Source of the DNA: Lineolata rhizophorae
Taxonomy: Eukaryota > Ascomycota > Dothideomycetes > Lineolatales > Lineolataceae
Direction: 5' to 3'
DNA length: 64,000 bases
NCBI GenBank assembly: GCA_010093515.1
Contig: MU001680.1
Coordinates: 138,318 to 202,317, forward strand
The translations under genes were made by a program, and so were the position numbers. Positions 12,933 to 23,833 of this stretch are shown here, piece by piece (position 1 is the first letter of the stretch; every line of letters starts with the position of its first letter). The notes below the pieces were generated by a model that searched no databases, had not been told where the DNA came from, and saw nothing but the letters and a program-made list of their open reading frames with translations.

Positions 12933-15900
12933 ATGCATTTTGCTGCCCTCGCGCTTGCCGGCCTCGCGGCCGTCGTCTCGACGACGCGTGCCCAGCCTTC
13001 GTAAGTGTGATCTCGCCTTCTTCTACTATTGCTACTGCGATCGTGTCTTTGCTATCCCTTCTTCATTCCTACTCCTCGGGGATCTATGTTTGTATTTTGG
13101 GTTGTTTATGCCCTCCTCACTGTAAACATTCACATCCCAAGCGGGAAAGAACCGTTCAACTCCAAGATGGCAGAGATGGCGCCTCTCAATCCATCTCCGC
13201 CGGGCAAACAAAACATCTTCAACATCGCCGTCTGCTTTGGTTTTACTCTCGCCATTTCGTCAGTACATTCTTTTGCAGCCATCGACATCACCGCGGCCGA
13301 TCGTTCGCGATGCCAAACACGAGGAATACGCAGACCCAGCGGAATGGAGCCAGGCAAAATCCTGCAAATGGGAATCCCCCCGTGAACAATACAGCACGGC
13401 AGGCAGCTCAAGACAATCCCCCAGACTTGGGCACCGTTCCTCACGCTGGCATGGTCTTACCATCTAGTAGGCGATTGGGCCAACCGGGGAGAGGACAACA
13501 CTCTGGGAGACCACGGCGCCGTAGCCGCATCTGCCGATGGCTCTGTGCATTGGTGGCGATGTGGTACCGACTCTGGCAGTGGATGTGGCAGCCGATCCTC
13601 CGGCCAAGCAGGCGATTGATATCGTTGTTGGCACGGATAGCATGGCCATCGTGGCTTCCAATTCCACGTATCTTGGACGCGCTTCAGCCCCCTATTCAAT
13701 GGTGTCGCCGCCTTTTCGCCCGCCTAATATACGTCGTGTACCGCAGAATTACTATTGAGTTCTTCATATCTAGCGTTCTGCTGACCTACGGAGCTTATTA
13801 TTGCGTCTCGCGTTTTTTCCTTGCAATTCCCAACGTTGGCGTTATCATCAACAGTATCCCATATTTCCCCTTCATTCTGGCCCCAGTATCTGTTGTTGTT
13901 GGTCATTCATTGTTTTTATGCTTTTGTCGCCTGCAATAAGTTTCGGAAACGGAGGAATCGCAGGACGTAATGACTCACGAATATGTTTTAGGTACGGCGC
14001 TCCATCGTGGAATGTCACCACTGCTTGCGACACGTCGACAATTTATCTTCCTCTTTCAATGGCTGCCACCGAGACCACCACTCAAACCCAGACTGTTTCT
14101 GTCCCGACCACTGTAACCATTTCGGTCCCAACCACTGTAACAGTTTCTGTCATCATCAACACCGAAACGTCCACTCTTAGCACCATTGGCGATGCCATTC
14201 CGACTACTCCGACTAAGTCTAGCTCGTACATTACGAGCGTTGCGACCTCTACCATGGCTTCTAAATCTTCTGCTGCCAAAACTATTACATCTACGAAGGT
14301 CATCACAGAAACCGTAATCGTATCTTCAACCGGATCCCAGACCTTCGGCCATACAGGAGAGCCAGTCGAATTCAGCACGAGTACGATGCCTGAACTCACA
14401 ACCATTCGCCTGACGTCCGATTTGACCGTTGCCACAACTATTATGCAGACAGTGACTATGGGCCGCCAGTCTTTGTCTCTCAGCCGCTCGTTCACGGGCC
14501 TTGGCTCGGCCGGCTGGAATTTCACCTCGAGTTACGGTACTGGTTCAACCGGCATGCCTGTTCCTGGACTCTCCTCACATCCGGTCGCATCGGGCGCATC
14601 TGGTACTTCCATGTCCCTATCTATTAATGGCGATTCTACCGGTGACGGAATGGGTATGACGCGTTCTCCGGCTACTATGGCTCCCCATAGTAAATCCTCT
14701 TCTGCTGGCCGCACTGGTGATGCTATTTCCGCACCGCTATCAAGTTCGATGAGCATGCCGTACGGCGGATGGAACTCTACGAGCGTCGCTGGAGACGGAG
14801 TGCCGGCCTCTAGCACTTGCACTTCATTGGCTGACTATGGGAGCGGCAGCTACTTTACCTACTCTGGTTTGGTTACTGGCAATCCCGTGGGAGTCTCAAG
14901 CGGTCAGACGACCTTAGTTTTCCCGACCACTACAATGTTGACTGCACCCACGACCATCGTCCTCACTATTACCATGGGCCAGGAGTCGTCTGTTCTGTCG
15001 AGCTACGCCGGTTGGTCAACAGACTCGTTGCCGGACTTTAGCTTTAGCCCTTCGACCACCTGCTCCCAGGGGACGAATGCTACAAGCTCCCCCGCTATTA
15101 CGACATCTATCCAAGTGACGGGAAACCCTGCACCTCGAGAGACTTCTTCTGCGTCTGGCTATAGTGTTGTCTCTTCGTCTGGCGTGTCGTCTTCCAAGCA
15201 GTTTGGATCTGAATTCCCTTCGCATCCCATGCCGACCCCTACCAGCTCTGTCACTTTTGAATCGTTCAACCGCACCTCGAGTACCATGGCCACAGCTACC
15301 CCGACTGTGTGCGGCGAGCACGGCAATTTCACGCTGAATTGGGACGATGAGCCTGTTTTCAATCCTGATCCTGAGGAGGAGCCCGATTTCAACTTCCCGC
15401 CGGTGTTCAACCCTTATCACCACCTCTTTTTCTCCAACGGCTACGTTTACGCGCCTCCGCCGGAGGTCCCTCTGACCCCGATCTCGCCTCCGCGTCTTGC
15501 GGTATTCTTCTCTAACATTACGGATGAACCGACGTCCTCCCCAAATGCTGCGGGTAGTCTTCCTGGAGAGATCGGTGCTGGACCTCGCTCTTCGACGGAC
15601 GCGTTTTGGTTCGACGCCTTTGGAGCGTACCTCTCCTGCGACAACGACGGCCCATCCGACTGCGAATTTGTCATCAACGGCTACATTTGGGATCCCGTTG
15701 CGCAGCAGCAGATGCTAGCCACGACGCAGAACGCCATTGTTAGTCCTTGCATCAACGATCAGTGCCCGCTGCAACACGTCGGCTTTAGCAGCGCCTTCCG
15801 CGGCCTGTCTGGTATCCAGCTCCAGGCCTTTGTTGACGACGAGCCGGTCGTTTGGTTTATGGACGATCTCATGGGCGCTTGGTGGAACAACACTTGCGCG

Positions 15901-15933
15901 GCCGGCTTGCTGCGCCAGCGTAGTAAGCGCTAA
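12933..15933 (+). CDS. Ser/Thr-rich, probably secreted glycoprotein
   Basis: Predicted 669-residue extracellular or wall-associated protein of unknown function. Exon 1 (12933-13000) encodes a signal peptide: MHFAALALAGLAAVVSTTRA, then QPS. A canonical donor GTAAGTGTG follows. The only in-phase acceptor I found ends at 13991 (TTTTAG), giving exon 2 at 13992-15933 and a 991-bp intron, which is very long for this window. The mature part begins YGAPSWNVTTACDTS and is rich in Ser/Thr, with short VPTTVT repeats and several N-glycosylation sequons. The last 130 residues are less repetitive and contain paired cysteines (DGPSDCEF, SPCINDQC, NNTC). No hydrophobic GPI tail is visible; it ends in RQRSKR. 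The alternative is that the large open frame inside the intron supplies a different N terminus. Exon 2 is secure; exon 1 and the intron are less so. Confidence 0.68.
13001..13991 (+). other. 991-bp candidate intron of the secreted-protein gene
   Basis: It runs from donor GTAAGT to acceptor TTTTAG, and joining across it restores a clean signal-peptide-to-ectodomain frame (split TCG codon). The other introns modelled in this window are 50-344 bp. It carries an open frame of 311 codons (13007-13939), so it may be several smaller introns and exons, or host a nested gene. Confidence 0.5.
13310..13939 (+). CDS. Possible nested ORF inside the long intron (putative membrane protein)
   Basis: Unrecognised frame of 209 residues from an internal ATG (MPNTRNTQTQ) to TAA; the frame is open upstream to 13007. 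It reads as three parts: a polar Asn/Gln/Pro-rich start, a basic Trp/Arg-rich middle with several amphipathic stretches, and two hydrophobic segments near the C terminus (around ISSVLLTYGAYYCV and FILAPVSVVVGHSLFLCF). This layout resembles an inner domain followed by membrane anchors. I could not find a canonical donor near its end that joins the downstream ectodomain in phase; GTTTTT at 13912 is in phase but poor. It could be an alternative first exon, an independent gene or chance. No homologue is recognised. Confidence 0.3.
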   Translation: MPNTRNTQTQRNGARQNPANGNPPVNNTARQAAQDNPPDLGTVPHAGMVLPSSRRLGQPGRGQHSGRPRRRSRICRWLCALVAMWYRLWQWMWQPILRPSRRLISLLARIAWPSWLPIPRILDALQPPIQWCRRLFARLIYVVYRRITIEFFISSVLLTYGAYYCVSRFFLAIPNVGVIINSIPYFPFILAPVSVVVGHSLFLCFCRLQ

Positions 15934-18741
15934 GTTGAGAGGTTCGGCCTTTGAATGCGTACATGAAGAAGCTGTAGGATGATGGGTTTTCCTTTGTTTT
16001 TAGGGCTGCGTGCCCATGTCCTTGGGATGGAGCACAAGACCGGACGGAGATGGCTTTGAAGGATGGGAGAAATGACGGACTTGGCAACAGCTGAGCGAGA
16101 GAACCTCGATTGGAGACATTCTCAAGAAGAGCTGTTTGCTTTAGTGTCAGGACTCTTTCATCATTGCAGAGTACATAAACGCTCAAGAGAAAACACAAAA
16201 AAAAAAGTTTCCATTCACTAATTCTAGAGTTTTTCACAAGTATCGCATTGAAGTCCGTGAGGTAAAAGCTTCCAACCACGTACGAACCTAGAAGCCAAGC
16301 TGTGAGGTGGCATCCCCGTTCGGCCCGCACCTAGGCCGGACATTTGTACATGGATGTCTCAGAGCCGCCAACCGGCTCGACTTCCGCCCTTCAGGGTAGG
16401 TACCTTAGTACCTTAGTACCTACTACCTAGGCACGACGGTACGAGGCCGCCGCGCCGGCCCGGACGGCGCCCGGGCAGCAGCCTTCGTGGTGGGATCCAA
16501 TTCGATTGCACGGCGCGGACTGAGGGGCCCCCTTGGCCGGGCTTAGGGGCATCTTGCGCGGTAGGTAGGTACGTGTGCCACATGCCTGCAGAGGCGGGGA
16601 CGGCCCCTTGTGGCTGGGTTTCACGGCGGAGGGGAACTGGGGTGACTCGGGTGGGCGGGCGGGAGAGCCGCGATGGGGCATCTGATCGCGAGCTCGTGAT
16701 GGGGGTGCCGGGTCCGTGTGCGCACTGGAGAGGGCGGGACTAGTCTGCCAGCGGACAATGGGTCGACTCTGTTTGGGCGCTGTTGGGGGGTGTGAGAAAG
16801 AGAGGGAAGCCGCGCCGGCAGCTTACTGCGTTGGGGCTCGAGGCCCTTGGGCCGGCCTCTCTGGTGTGCACATATGACTTGCGGGCCGGGGTTGGGCTGG
16901 CTGGCGACAAGAGGTGCACGCTTTTCTGCCTAGTACGCAGGCGTGTGCAGGTGTACGGAGAGCATTGGCGCTGCACACACGGCTGCGTACTCTGTACCGC
17001 GCACCCACATCGAGCTCCCGAGTTTAATCCTACGACGAATGCTGCGGCCACCTGCCTGTCTTGGGGGTTACTGGGTATACCGGCGAACGAAGCCCGGACC
17101 CAACTGCGGATATTATCTTTTAATGCGATTTTTAGGTGCCGTTCTTTTCTTTTCGAAAAATTTTTTTTTAATCTCTAGCTTCCTTGCTGGTTCCGGTCGT
17201 TCTAGTCTTATCTGTTCGACCTTGGTACTTGCCCGTGATCAGCGACACCGTCTGAGAAGAACGGTACATAGCCTCGTGACGGCGCAGGCCGCGCGTGACG
17301 CGGCTATGCTGGCTACCTAAGTGCGACATTCGAGGACTACCATGGCGAACGGAGGAGTGGTTTAGTAGATATCGATATACGCCAGCCGTGAAACTAGTAG
17401 TAGCAGCAAGCAGCAGATTCGGCGTCTCCTTGGTCTTCCTGTGCTTGCTCTTCTCGCACCCTCGTCCAACAGGTCGTTGGCCGGCTATTTCAGCCGGTAA
17501 GAGCAGTGGCATCACGGGGCTGCGCGGCTTGAACCCGGCAAAGTGCCGTGCATACCCGTTTCACACCAGATGCTGCGCTTGGTGGCTGCAAGTCTGGCGG
17601 CCAGCATAAGGTTGGCTGCGCCCCGGCTCGTCGGCGCCCCGGCCGAGGCCGCTCGAAAGCGGGAAACGGCGCGAACGGGAGTCGGGTGTCCCAAGTCTGG
17701 CGCGGCAGATATGTAGAGTAGTCCGGTGAAAAAGCTAGTGGGCAGCGCGACCGCGCCGGGCGAGGCGACGTAGCTGGAACGAATGGGCCGGTCGGAGGCA
17801 GTGGCCATTACGCCATGCGCGGTCCGCGGGCGCCCTACCGTGGCGGACCACGGGTGTACCACGTACGGTGTGTCGCGCGCGCTGCAGAAAGGCGGCGGCC
17901 GCGAGCGAACGATGCGCTTCAAGGCAACGACCTGGCGCAGCCCGACCATTTCGTCCCGGCCGCCGGGCTCGGCCAATCAGCGCCCCCGCGCCCGTAGATA
18001 GCTCTGCTGCTTCAGGGTCCGGCGGCGTTCACTCCTCGCCCTCGCCCACGACACCGCGCCCCGGCTTTTCCTGTCATCTGGTTTTGCACCTTGGGCGCCT
18101 TCTTCACGCCTCCGAAACTCTCCTTCTACCTTTCCGCCCTTCGCCCTCTCCGACCTCCCGAACACCCTCACCTCCACCTCCCCAGCTCTCGTTCCTGCCC
18201 CGCAACCCGCAACCCCCCACGCTCTTGATCGAACAAGAAGCACGGGCTCGACCGGGGCCCTGGCACGCTTGACGATCGCGCAGCGGCGAGAGCACGCGCT
18301 GAGCCTTGCGGGCTGCGGCCGGAAAATCACGCCTTCCGAGGGGTGAGGGAGCCCCGTTGCAGCGGGAAAGCAACTGTAGGTATGGTAGCCCCGCCACCAC
18401 CTCTGCTCTCTCCCACCAGCGAGAGCCAGATACCGATTTCACAGCTCGCAACCACCGCGGCCGCGCAGCAGCGACAGCCGCCCGCCCGCCGCGCGCTCCA
18501 GTCGCCCACCCTGCCCACCCCTGCCCGTGGGCAGCTGTGGCGCCTGACCGAGAACGCGATCCGCGCCCGCCTCTACGACAACGTCTGCCGTCGCTACCTC
18601 CGCCAGCTACCTCCGAGCCCGCCTCCGACGCCCGTCAACGCCTCACCCTCCTACTCCTCCACCTCCTCCTCCCCCTCCTCCTCCTCCTACTACTACAGCT
18701 ACCGCGCCCCCAACCCGCACCTACGCGCCGCCGCCGTCGTC
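15934..18741. other. Intergenic region and leader of the CCCH gene
   Basis: No gene supported. Seen: tandem TACCTTAG at 16401-16416 followed by TACTACCTAG, further GTAGGTAGGTA near 16562, a T-run near 17160, a CCAATCAG box at 17973-17980, and a strongly C/T-rich stretch from about 18040 with CTC triplets at 18648-18696. The last 360 bp (from ATG 18382) are open in frame with the CCCH gene, so part of this may be coding if an upstream start is used. Confidence 0.5.
17973..17980 (+). promoter_or_regulatory. CCAAT box upstream of the CCCH gene
   Basis: Exact CCAATCAG, the preferred form for the fungal CCAAT-binding (HAP) complex, about 770 bp upstream of the proposed start. The match is seen in the sequence; function is inference. 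Confidence 0.3.
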
Positions 18742-21446
18742 ATGAACGGCCACGGCCACACTCCTTCCTCCGCGCACCTCGCCGCGCCGCCTCCTCCAGC
18801 CTCGGCTGCCGGCCCCGCCGCCCCTCCCGCCGTCCCGTCGCATCAACGAGCCGCCGCCGTCGCGCAGGCGCAAGCGCAAGCGCAGCAACAACAGCACCAC
18901 CAGCGCCCGGCGCCTAACCACCGCCGCTCGGGCGAGTTTCGCAACAACGGCACCAACGGCGCCGTGGGGCCCGCCAGCAACGGCAACGGCGCCGTGCCCG
19001 TCCCGATGAGCGCGCACGGCGGCAGCGGTCGCGTGGGCGGCGTGCCGCAGTCTGGTCGTCCGGGTATGCCCATGCCTGGTGGATTCGAGGGCGCGAGGAG
19101 CCCGCCTAATTCAAAGAGTACGCAACCTGATTTTTTTTCATTTCTTTTTGAATTTTATTTTCGCTTCCCCTCTCTTTTTCGAGTTATTCCTGTGGCACGT
19201 GCGCTGGTGCCTGGTCCTTTGCACCGGGATAAAGGAGAAGGCGCAATTGGCTGGGAGAATGCGCACGTGGTTGTGTGCCTGTTGGCTGGTTGCGATGGAG
19301 CACGAACCGTCGAGACAGCTGCACAAGCGTGGCGAGGTGAAGAGGGTGGTGGTACCGGGGAGCGCATTCGGGCTCTCATGTCTACTGCTCCGTATTTCAT
19401 TTTCTTCCCTTCCAAAGGCCAGACGCATCTAACCACCCAACCGGATTCGAAAAACGTCCAGGCACCGCGCACGTTCCTTGCAAGTTCTTTCGACAGGGCC
19501 AATGCCAGGCCGGCAGGTCGTGCCCGTTCCTTCACTCGACCGACCCCTTCACCGAAATCGCACCCTGCAAATACTTTCAGAAGGGCAATTGCAAGTTCGG
19601 CCAGAAGTGCGCTCTAGCGCACATTCTACCCGACGGCCGACGCGTCAATCGTCCTGGATACGGTGGTGCTGGAGGAAATGGAAACCTTGGGCTTGGTGGT
19701 CGTGTGAACCCCGCACCTCATCACGCCGACGCTACGCATACAAACTCGCTCCTCACGATGAACATGCATCCGAACCAACCATTCTCACATCAAATGCAGT
19801 TTCACGAGGATATCCGGGCAAATTCGCAAGGGCAGAGCCCATCCGGCCATCAGCGCAACACTTACGATACCATTCCTACCATTGACACCACCTTCTCTTC
19901 TCACCCCGGAAGTGCGTATGGATCTCCTCCGGCCGAATCAGCAGGCCGTTTAGCCATTTCCCCAAACCAGAAGGGACTTTCGGTCATGGACGCACCGCTA
20001 CCAGCCTCCTTTGATAGTCAGGGTATGTCTCACATTGCGAAGTTTGGTCCAATGGGCGCATCTGTCCCTTCCCATTTTGGCATGGAACCGCACAGCCCCC
20101 CTACGTTTATTAGCAGGCAGGCTTTTGGTGGCGGACAGGACTCCTCGACTCTGCGCAACCTCCATACCTCGGCTTTTGGAGAGGAGCCCAATTCCTCGAA
20201 TGGACGGCCTGGGTTTGGCTCGTCGACGTTGATGGGCTCTTCACCTCCGAGCAACCAGGACGAAGCCATGGGCGGTCGCCGTATCCTGCATTCTGAGCGC
20301 CTCAGCTCGCGCCCTCGCACAGGTCTATCTGCAAGCCTAGGTGCGAATCGTCCGACAATGGGAGCGTTTGACAAGGGCCCCACGGATGATTTTGACGACA
20401 ATTTGGGGGATTTTGCTCTCGAGGAAGATTTAGTCCCGAACTCCCTACAAGAACTACTGACTCCGCAGGAGAAGAATCGCCGTTTCTCGCGTGCAGGCGA
20501 AGAGGATCCGGTGGGCTCTCTCAACAATAACCGCCTAAGTCTCTCCGGGCTTGGCAGCAACCCGGCATCGATCCCTGGAGAGAACGCCGCGGCGAGAGCG
20601 ATTCCGAACCCGATGCAGCGTTCTAGGTCCGGCACCAACAACCACGTTGGTTCCCCTGCCGCGTCTTCCCCGTCTCGATTCGGCGCTCTATTCTCGCGTA
20701 CACACACGTCCAACCCGTCTACGGAGCTCGGCACTACCAACGCCTTTGGCCACGTCGGGTCCCCGCTGCGCACCTCGAATCTGAGTGCCACCGTTGGCAG
20801 CCCTTCCGTTCGCTCGTCTGCCATTGCGGTTGGTTCTCCGGCCGGACGCGCCTCGTCTAGCGAGCAAAGCCCGTTCGTGAATTCGCCCCCGCGCCTGTCG
20901 CATAGCTTCGGCGGCGGCAGCGTGGCAGCCGGCAGCCTTGGCATGCTGAGCCAGCAACTGCGGCGCACCAACCTAGGCGGCGGCAGTGCCTCCGGCCGCA
21001 CAAGCAGCGCGGAGACGGTGGAGGGTCTTGGCTCGAGCAAGGTGAGCCGCGCGGTAGCGGCCGCTCCCGACGCCGGCGCCTCGACCTCGACGGTGGGCCA
21101 AGGCATGCAGACGTCGCCCGGCAACGCGGCGCGCTCGTCGCTCGATCGGACCATGTCGGCGAACTCGATGGGGCGCGGCGAGCGCATCGAGGAGGAGCAG
21201 GGCCTCTTCACCATGGAGGAAGAGGAGGGTGAGAAGGACGGGGAGCCTGCCGACGGCGCGGCGGCCGCGGCGGCCGCGGCTGAGCGCGCCACGCCCATCG
21301 GCAACGGCCGCGTGCCGCCTAATTCCAACAAGCGATACTCCGGCAGCGGCTGGTTCTCGTTCGGAAAGGCCAGCCCGAACTTGCCGCCCGTGGGCGGCGG
21401 GCGCGGCGCGGCGACGCCGGCGGCGCGTCAGGGGCAGGGGGTATAA
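18742..21446 (+). CDS. Tandem CCCH zinc-finger protein (Lee1-like)
   Basis: Predicted RNA- or nucleic-acid-binding protein of 786 residues. Exons: 18742-19117 and 19462-21446; the 344-bp GT-AG intron splits a Ser codon. Exon 2 opens directly with two fingers of the form C-x7-C-x5-C-x3-H: CKFFRQGQCQAGRSCPFLH and CKYFQKGNCKFGQKCALAH (about residues 130-175). The N-terminal 125 residues are low complexity (Ala/Pro/Gln), and the rest is long, Ser/Asn/Gly-rich and probably disordered. Finger spacing and the hydrophobic-aromatic linker resemble yeast Lee1 and its filamentous relatives, so the family call is firm and the function is not. The start is uncertain: the frame is also open to an ATG at 18382, which would add 120 Pro/Ser-rich residues encoded by a pyrimidine-rich stretch. 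I prefer 18742. Confidence 0.87.
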
Positions 21447-23833
21447 CTGGCCCGCGCGCCCTTCTCCCGCTGGGGTGGCTGGGAGACTCTGCTTTCTTTG
21501 CCCTGCCCGGCGTCGAAGGCGATTTTGATGGTTTATTTCTAGCAATAAGGGTTTGAGATGACCGGTGGGAGATTTCGTGAGCGGTTTGGGATGCTAGTGG
21601 AGGTGGGGGGGTGCTCACACGTGTACGGAACGATCATGTTGGATGAACCAACTTTCCTGACATTCCTTTTTTTTGGGCCTTTTGCGACGCGCGTCGACGA
21701 TCGAAGCGTGGCTTGCGGCACCCGGGCGACTTTGCCTTCCTACCAAGTTCTTTGCGCAGAAGTAAAGCTTCTTTCTAGACTTGGTGGGCAAGGGTCGACG
21801 ATATGGTCGGTAGCGATTGTCGGGTATGGAACTACCGGTGGTGATGGAGTGGGCTTTTCGGAGTTTCATGGTGGTTGCGTGGGCTGAGTGGGTTTCTGTG
21901 GTTTTAAGCATACTTTAGCCTCTTCAAGTGGGGTTCAGGAGCAGTGGGCAGGTGGGTGGCGGATGGTGGTGTTTGGCGGTCGTGCGGTTGTTGGACTCTC
22001 CTGCCGACAGTTGGGTCACCGCCGCTTGTTGTCGGCTGGGCTAAGCGTTGCGGCGTTGAGTGTTTGGGCGAGTGTTTATATTGGTGCCAAGAGTCTGAGC
22101 GATTGCTCGGGGAGTGTTTCGGTGTTTTCTGGTGTTCTCCGCATCCTGTCCTGTAAGCATTTTCTTTTTGCACTGCTTTTCACCGGGCCACTTTACTCTT
22201 CTAGTTTTCTTTCTCTGCTTCCAAAAAGCACAGTGTGGATCTCGGGCATTTGAAATGTTTCCATAGCTTCTTCTTGTTCCTGGCTCTCCTATTTCCTCTT
22301 ATGGGATTATGCGGGCCGTCGGAAATAGATACGAAGGTTGGTGTCATATCGCCTGTTCCCGGTGGCGAAAGGGGTGGTAAAAAGCCAACTCTGACCTGCG
22401 GAGTCGCTGATAGCGTTGTATGTCCGTACTGGGTTTGGTGGTAGGTTGCCCGGCTGGGATAACGCGCGGAATCTCGAAGTTCTAGGTTGATGTGGTGTGT
22501 CGATTTGTGGAGTGCTCTTGGGAGGCATGGGACTTGTTCTGAAGGTGGTGATATGTTTCCGGTATTTGAATGCAGCATATATGGACACAAGAACCAGCTC
22601 TGAACTCACAAAAATTTTTACATTCTCCTTTACGTTCTTTCACTCCATTATCTCTTATTTCTATTTTCTTTTGCCCGGCTCTAAGGGTCTGGAGGGCCTG
22701 GTACTCCTACATCTTTTCAATCCCTGCGAGATAATAGCAGCAAAGTCGTCGGTTTCTCTTTGTTCCTTCGGCGAGCACGCATATCATTTATTCTTCTCCA
22801 CACAGCGCATTTGGAATTTTAGCAATGGAAGTGCGGTGTTGGTGTCTGTCTATACTGGGGCGAGAGCAAGGACGATTTGAAGCTCGATGGACGGGAAAAT
22901 GAGTCTACAGTAAGGCTGGACGTGGCGATTTTATTTCCCCATACCTTTTTTTTCCGTCCACTCGATTGTTTCTACATCTCTAATGTCGGTTTCATTGCCT
23001 TATTTTAGAATTATCTGATCACCGCTACCGACATCTCAAGTATGCTTTCGAGCTAGATCGAGTATTGCTGGCATTTCCTGCGAGATTTCTCTCTTTTTCT
23101 TTTTAATTTTTATTTTAAACAAGCCTTGAATCAATTTTGCGAGGAAGTTGGAGGTCACCCGGGCATAGATAAAAAGCAAAATTATGGAAAATTACTCCCT
23201 TTTTATTTCTTCTATCTTTCCTTTTCTCATGGCGGTTTTTGAAAGAGCGATGAATCTCCTTTGTAAGTACGAATGACAGGATTTTAGGGATCAGTAATTG
23301 AGAGAGCGATTGAGTTACATAGGCGAGGAATGAAACCGATTTTAAATTATATCCAATCATGATTTGTGTGGTTGAAGAATGCAGGCTTTATCCAAGTGTC
23401 TATAACGTACTGTATCGGTGATCTGGGTGATATATGTACCTCGCTTGAGGTCCTTTTAAGTGCTACTGTTGTATAAGTGGCTCTTTGCAAAAACTTGTTT
23501 AAAGCCAACTTGAGATACTAGATCGCTATTTTGAGCTCACCCCGTATAAACGCGCGACTTAGGAACTACTTGCGACGTATAGTATAATCCCATGCTCTAA
23601 TAGTCTCCGTTGGTAAAGGCAACTGCTGTTTATTGATCTTGCTAAGAATCAAACCAAAGCCACTTTTTATTACTGTTCGGTAATACATAGCCCCCCTTCT
23701 TTGAGCTATCTATTCCATGCTCCTCACAGAAAGTGCAACTATGCGCCCAAATACCTTACCATCCAGCCTTCTACCCCTTCAGTTCCTCCTCCGACCACAA
23801 AGCATGTGACCACACCCATCTAACCTCCATTCC
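21447..23833. other. Convergent intergenic region between the CCCH gene and AIP1
   Basis: About 2.4 kb between two 3' ends. It is T-rich on the plus strand, AT content rises towards 22900-23700, and scattered short frames carry no domains. It is probably two 3' UTRs plus spacer. Nothing else is seen. Confidence 0.55.

Noticed and set aside
20030-21331. 433-codon minus-strand frame opposite the CCCH gene
   Set aside because: It is the exact antisense of a well-supported coding exon, with no domain; an open antisense frame is expected from GC-rich codon use.
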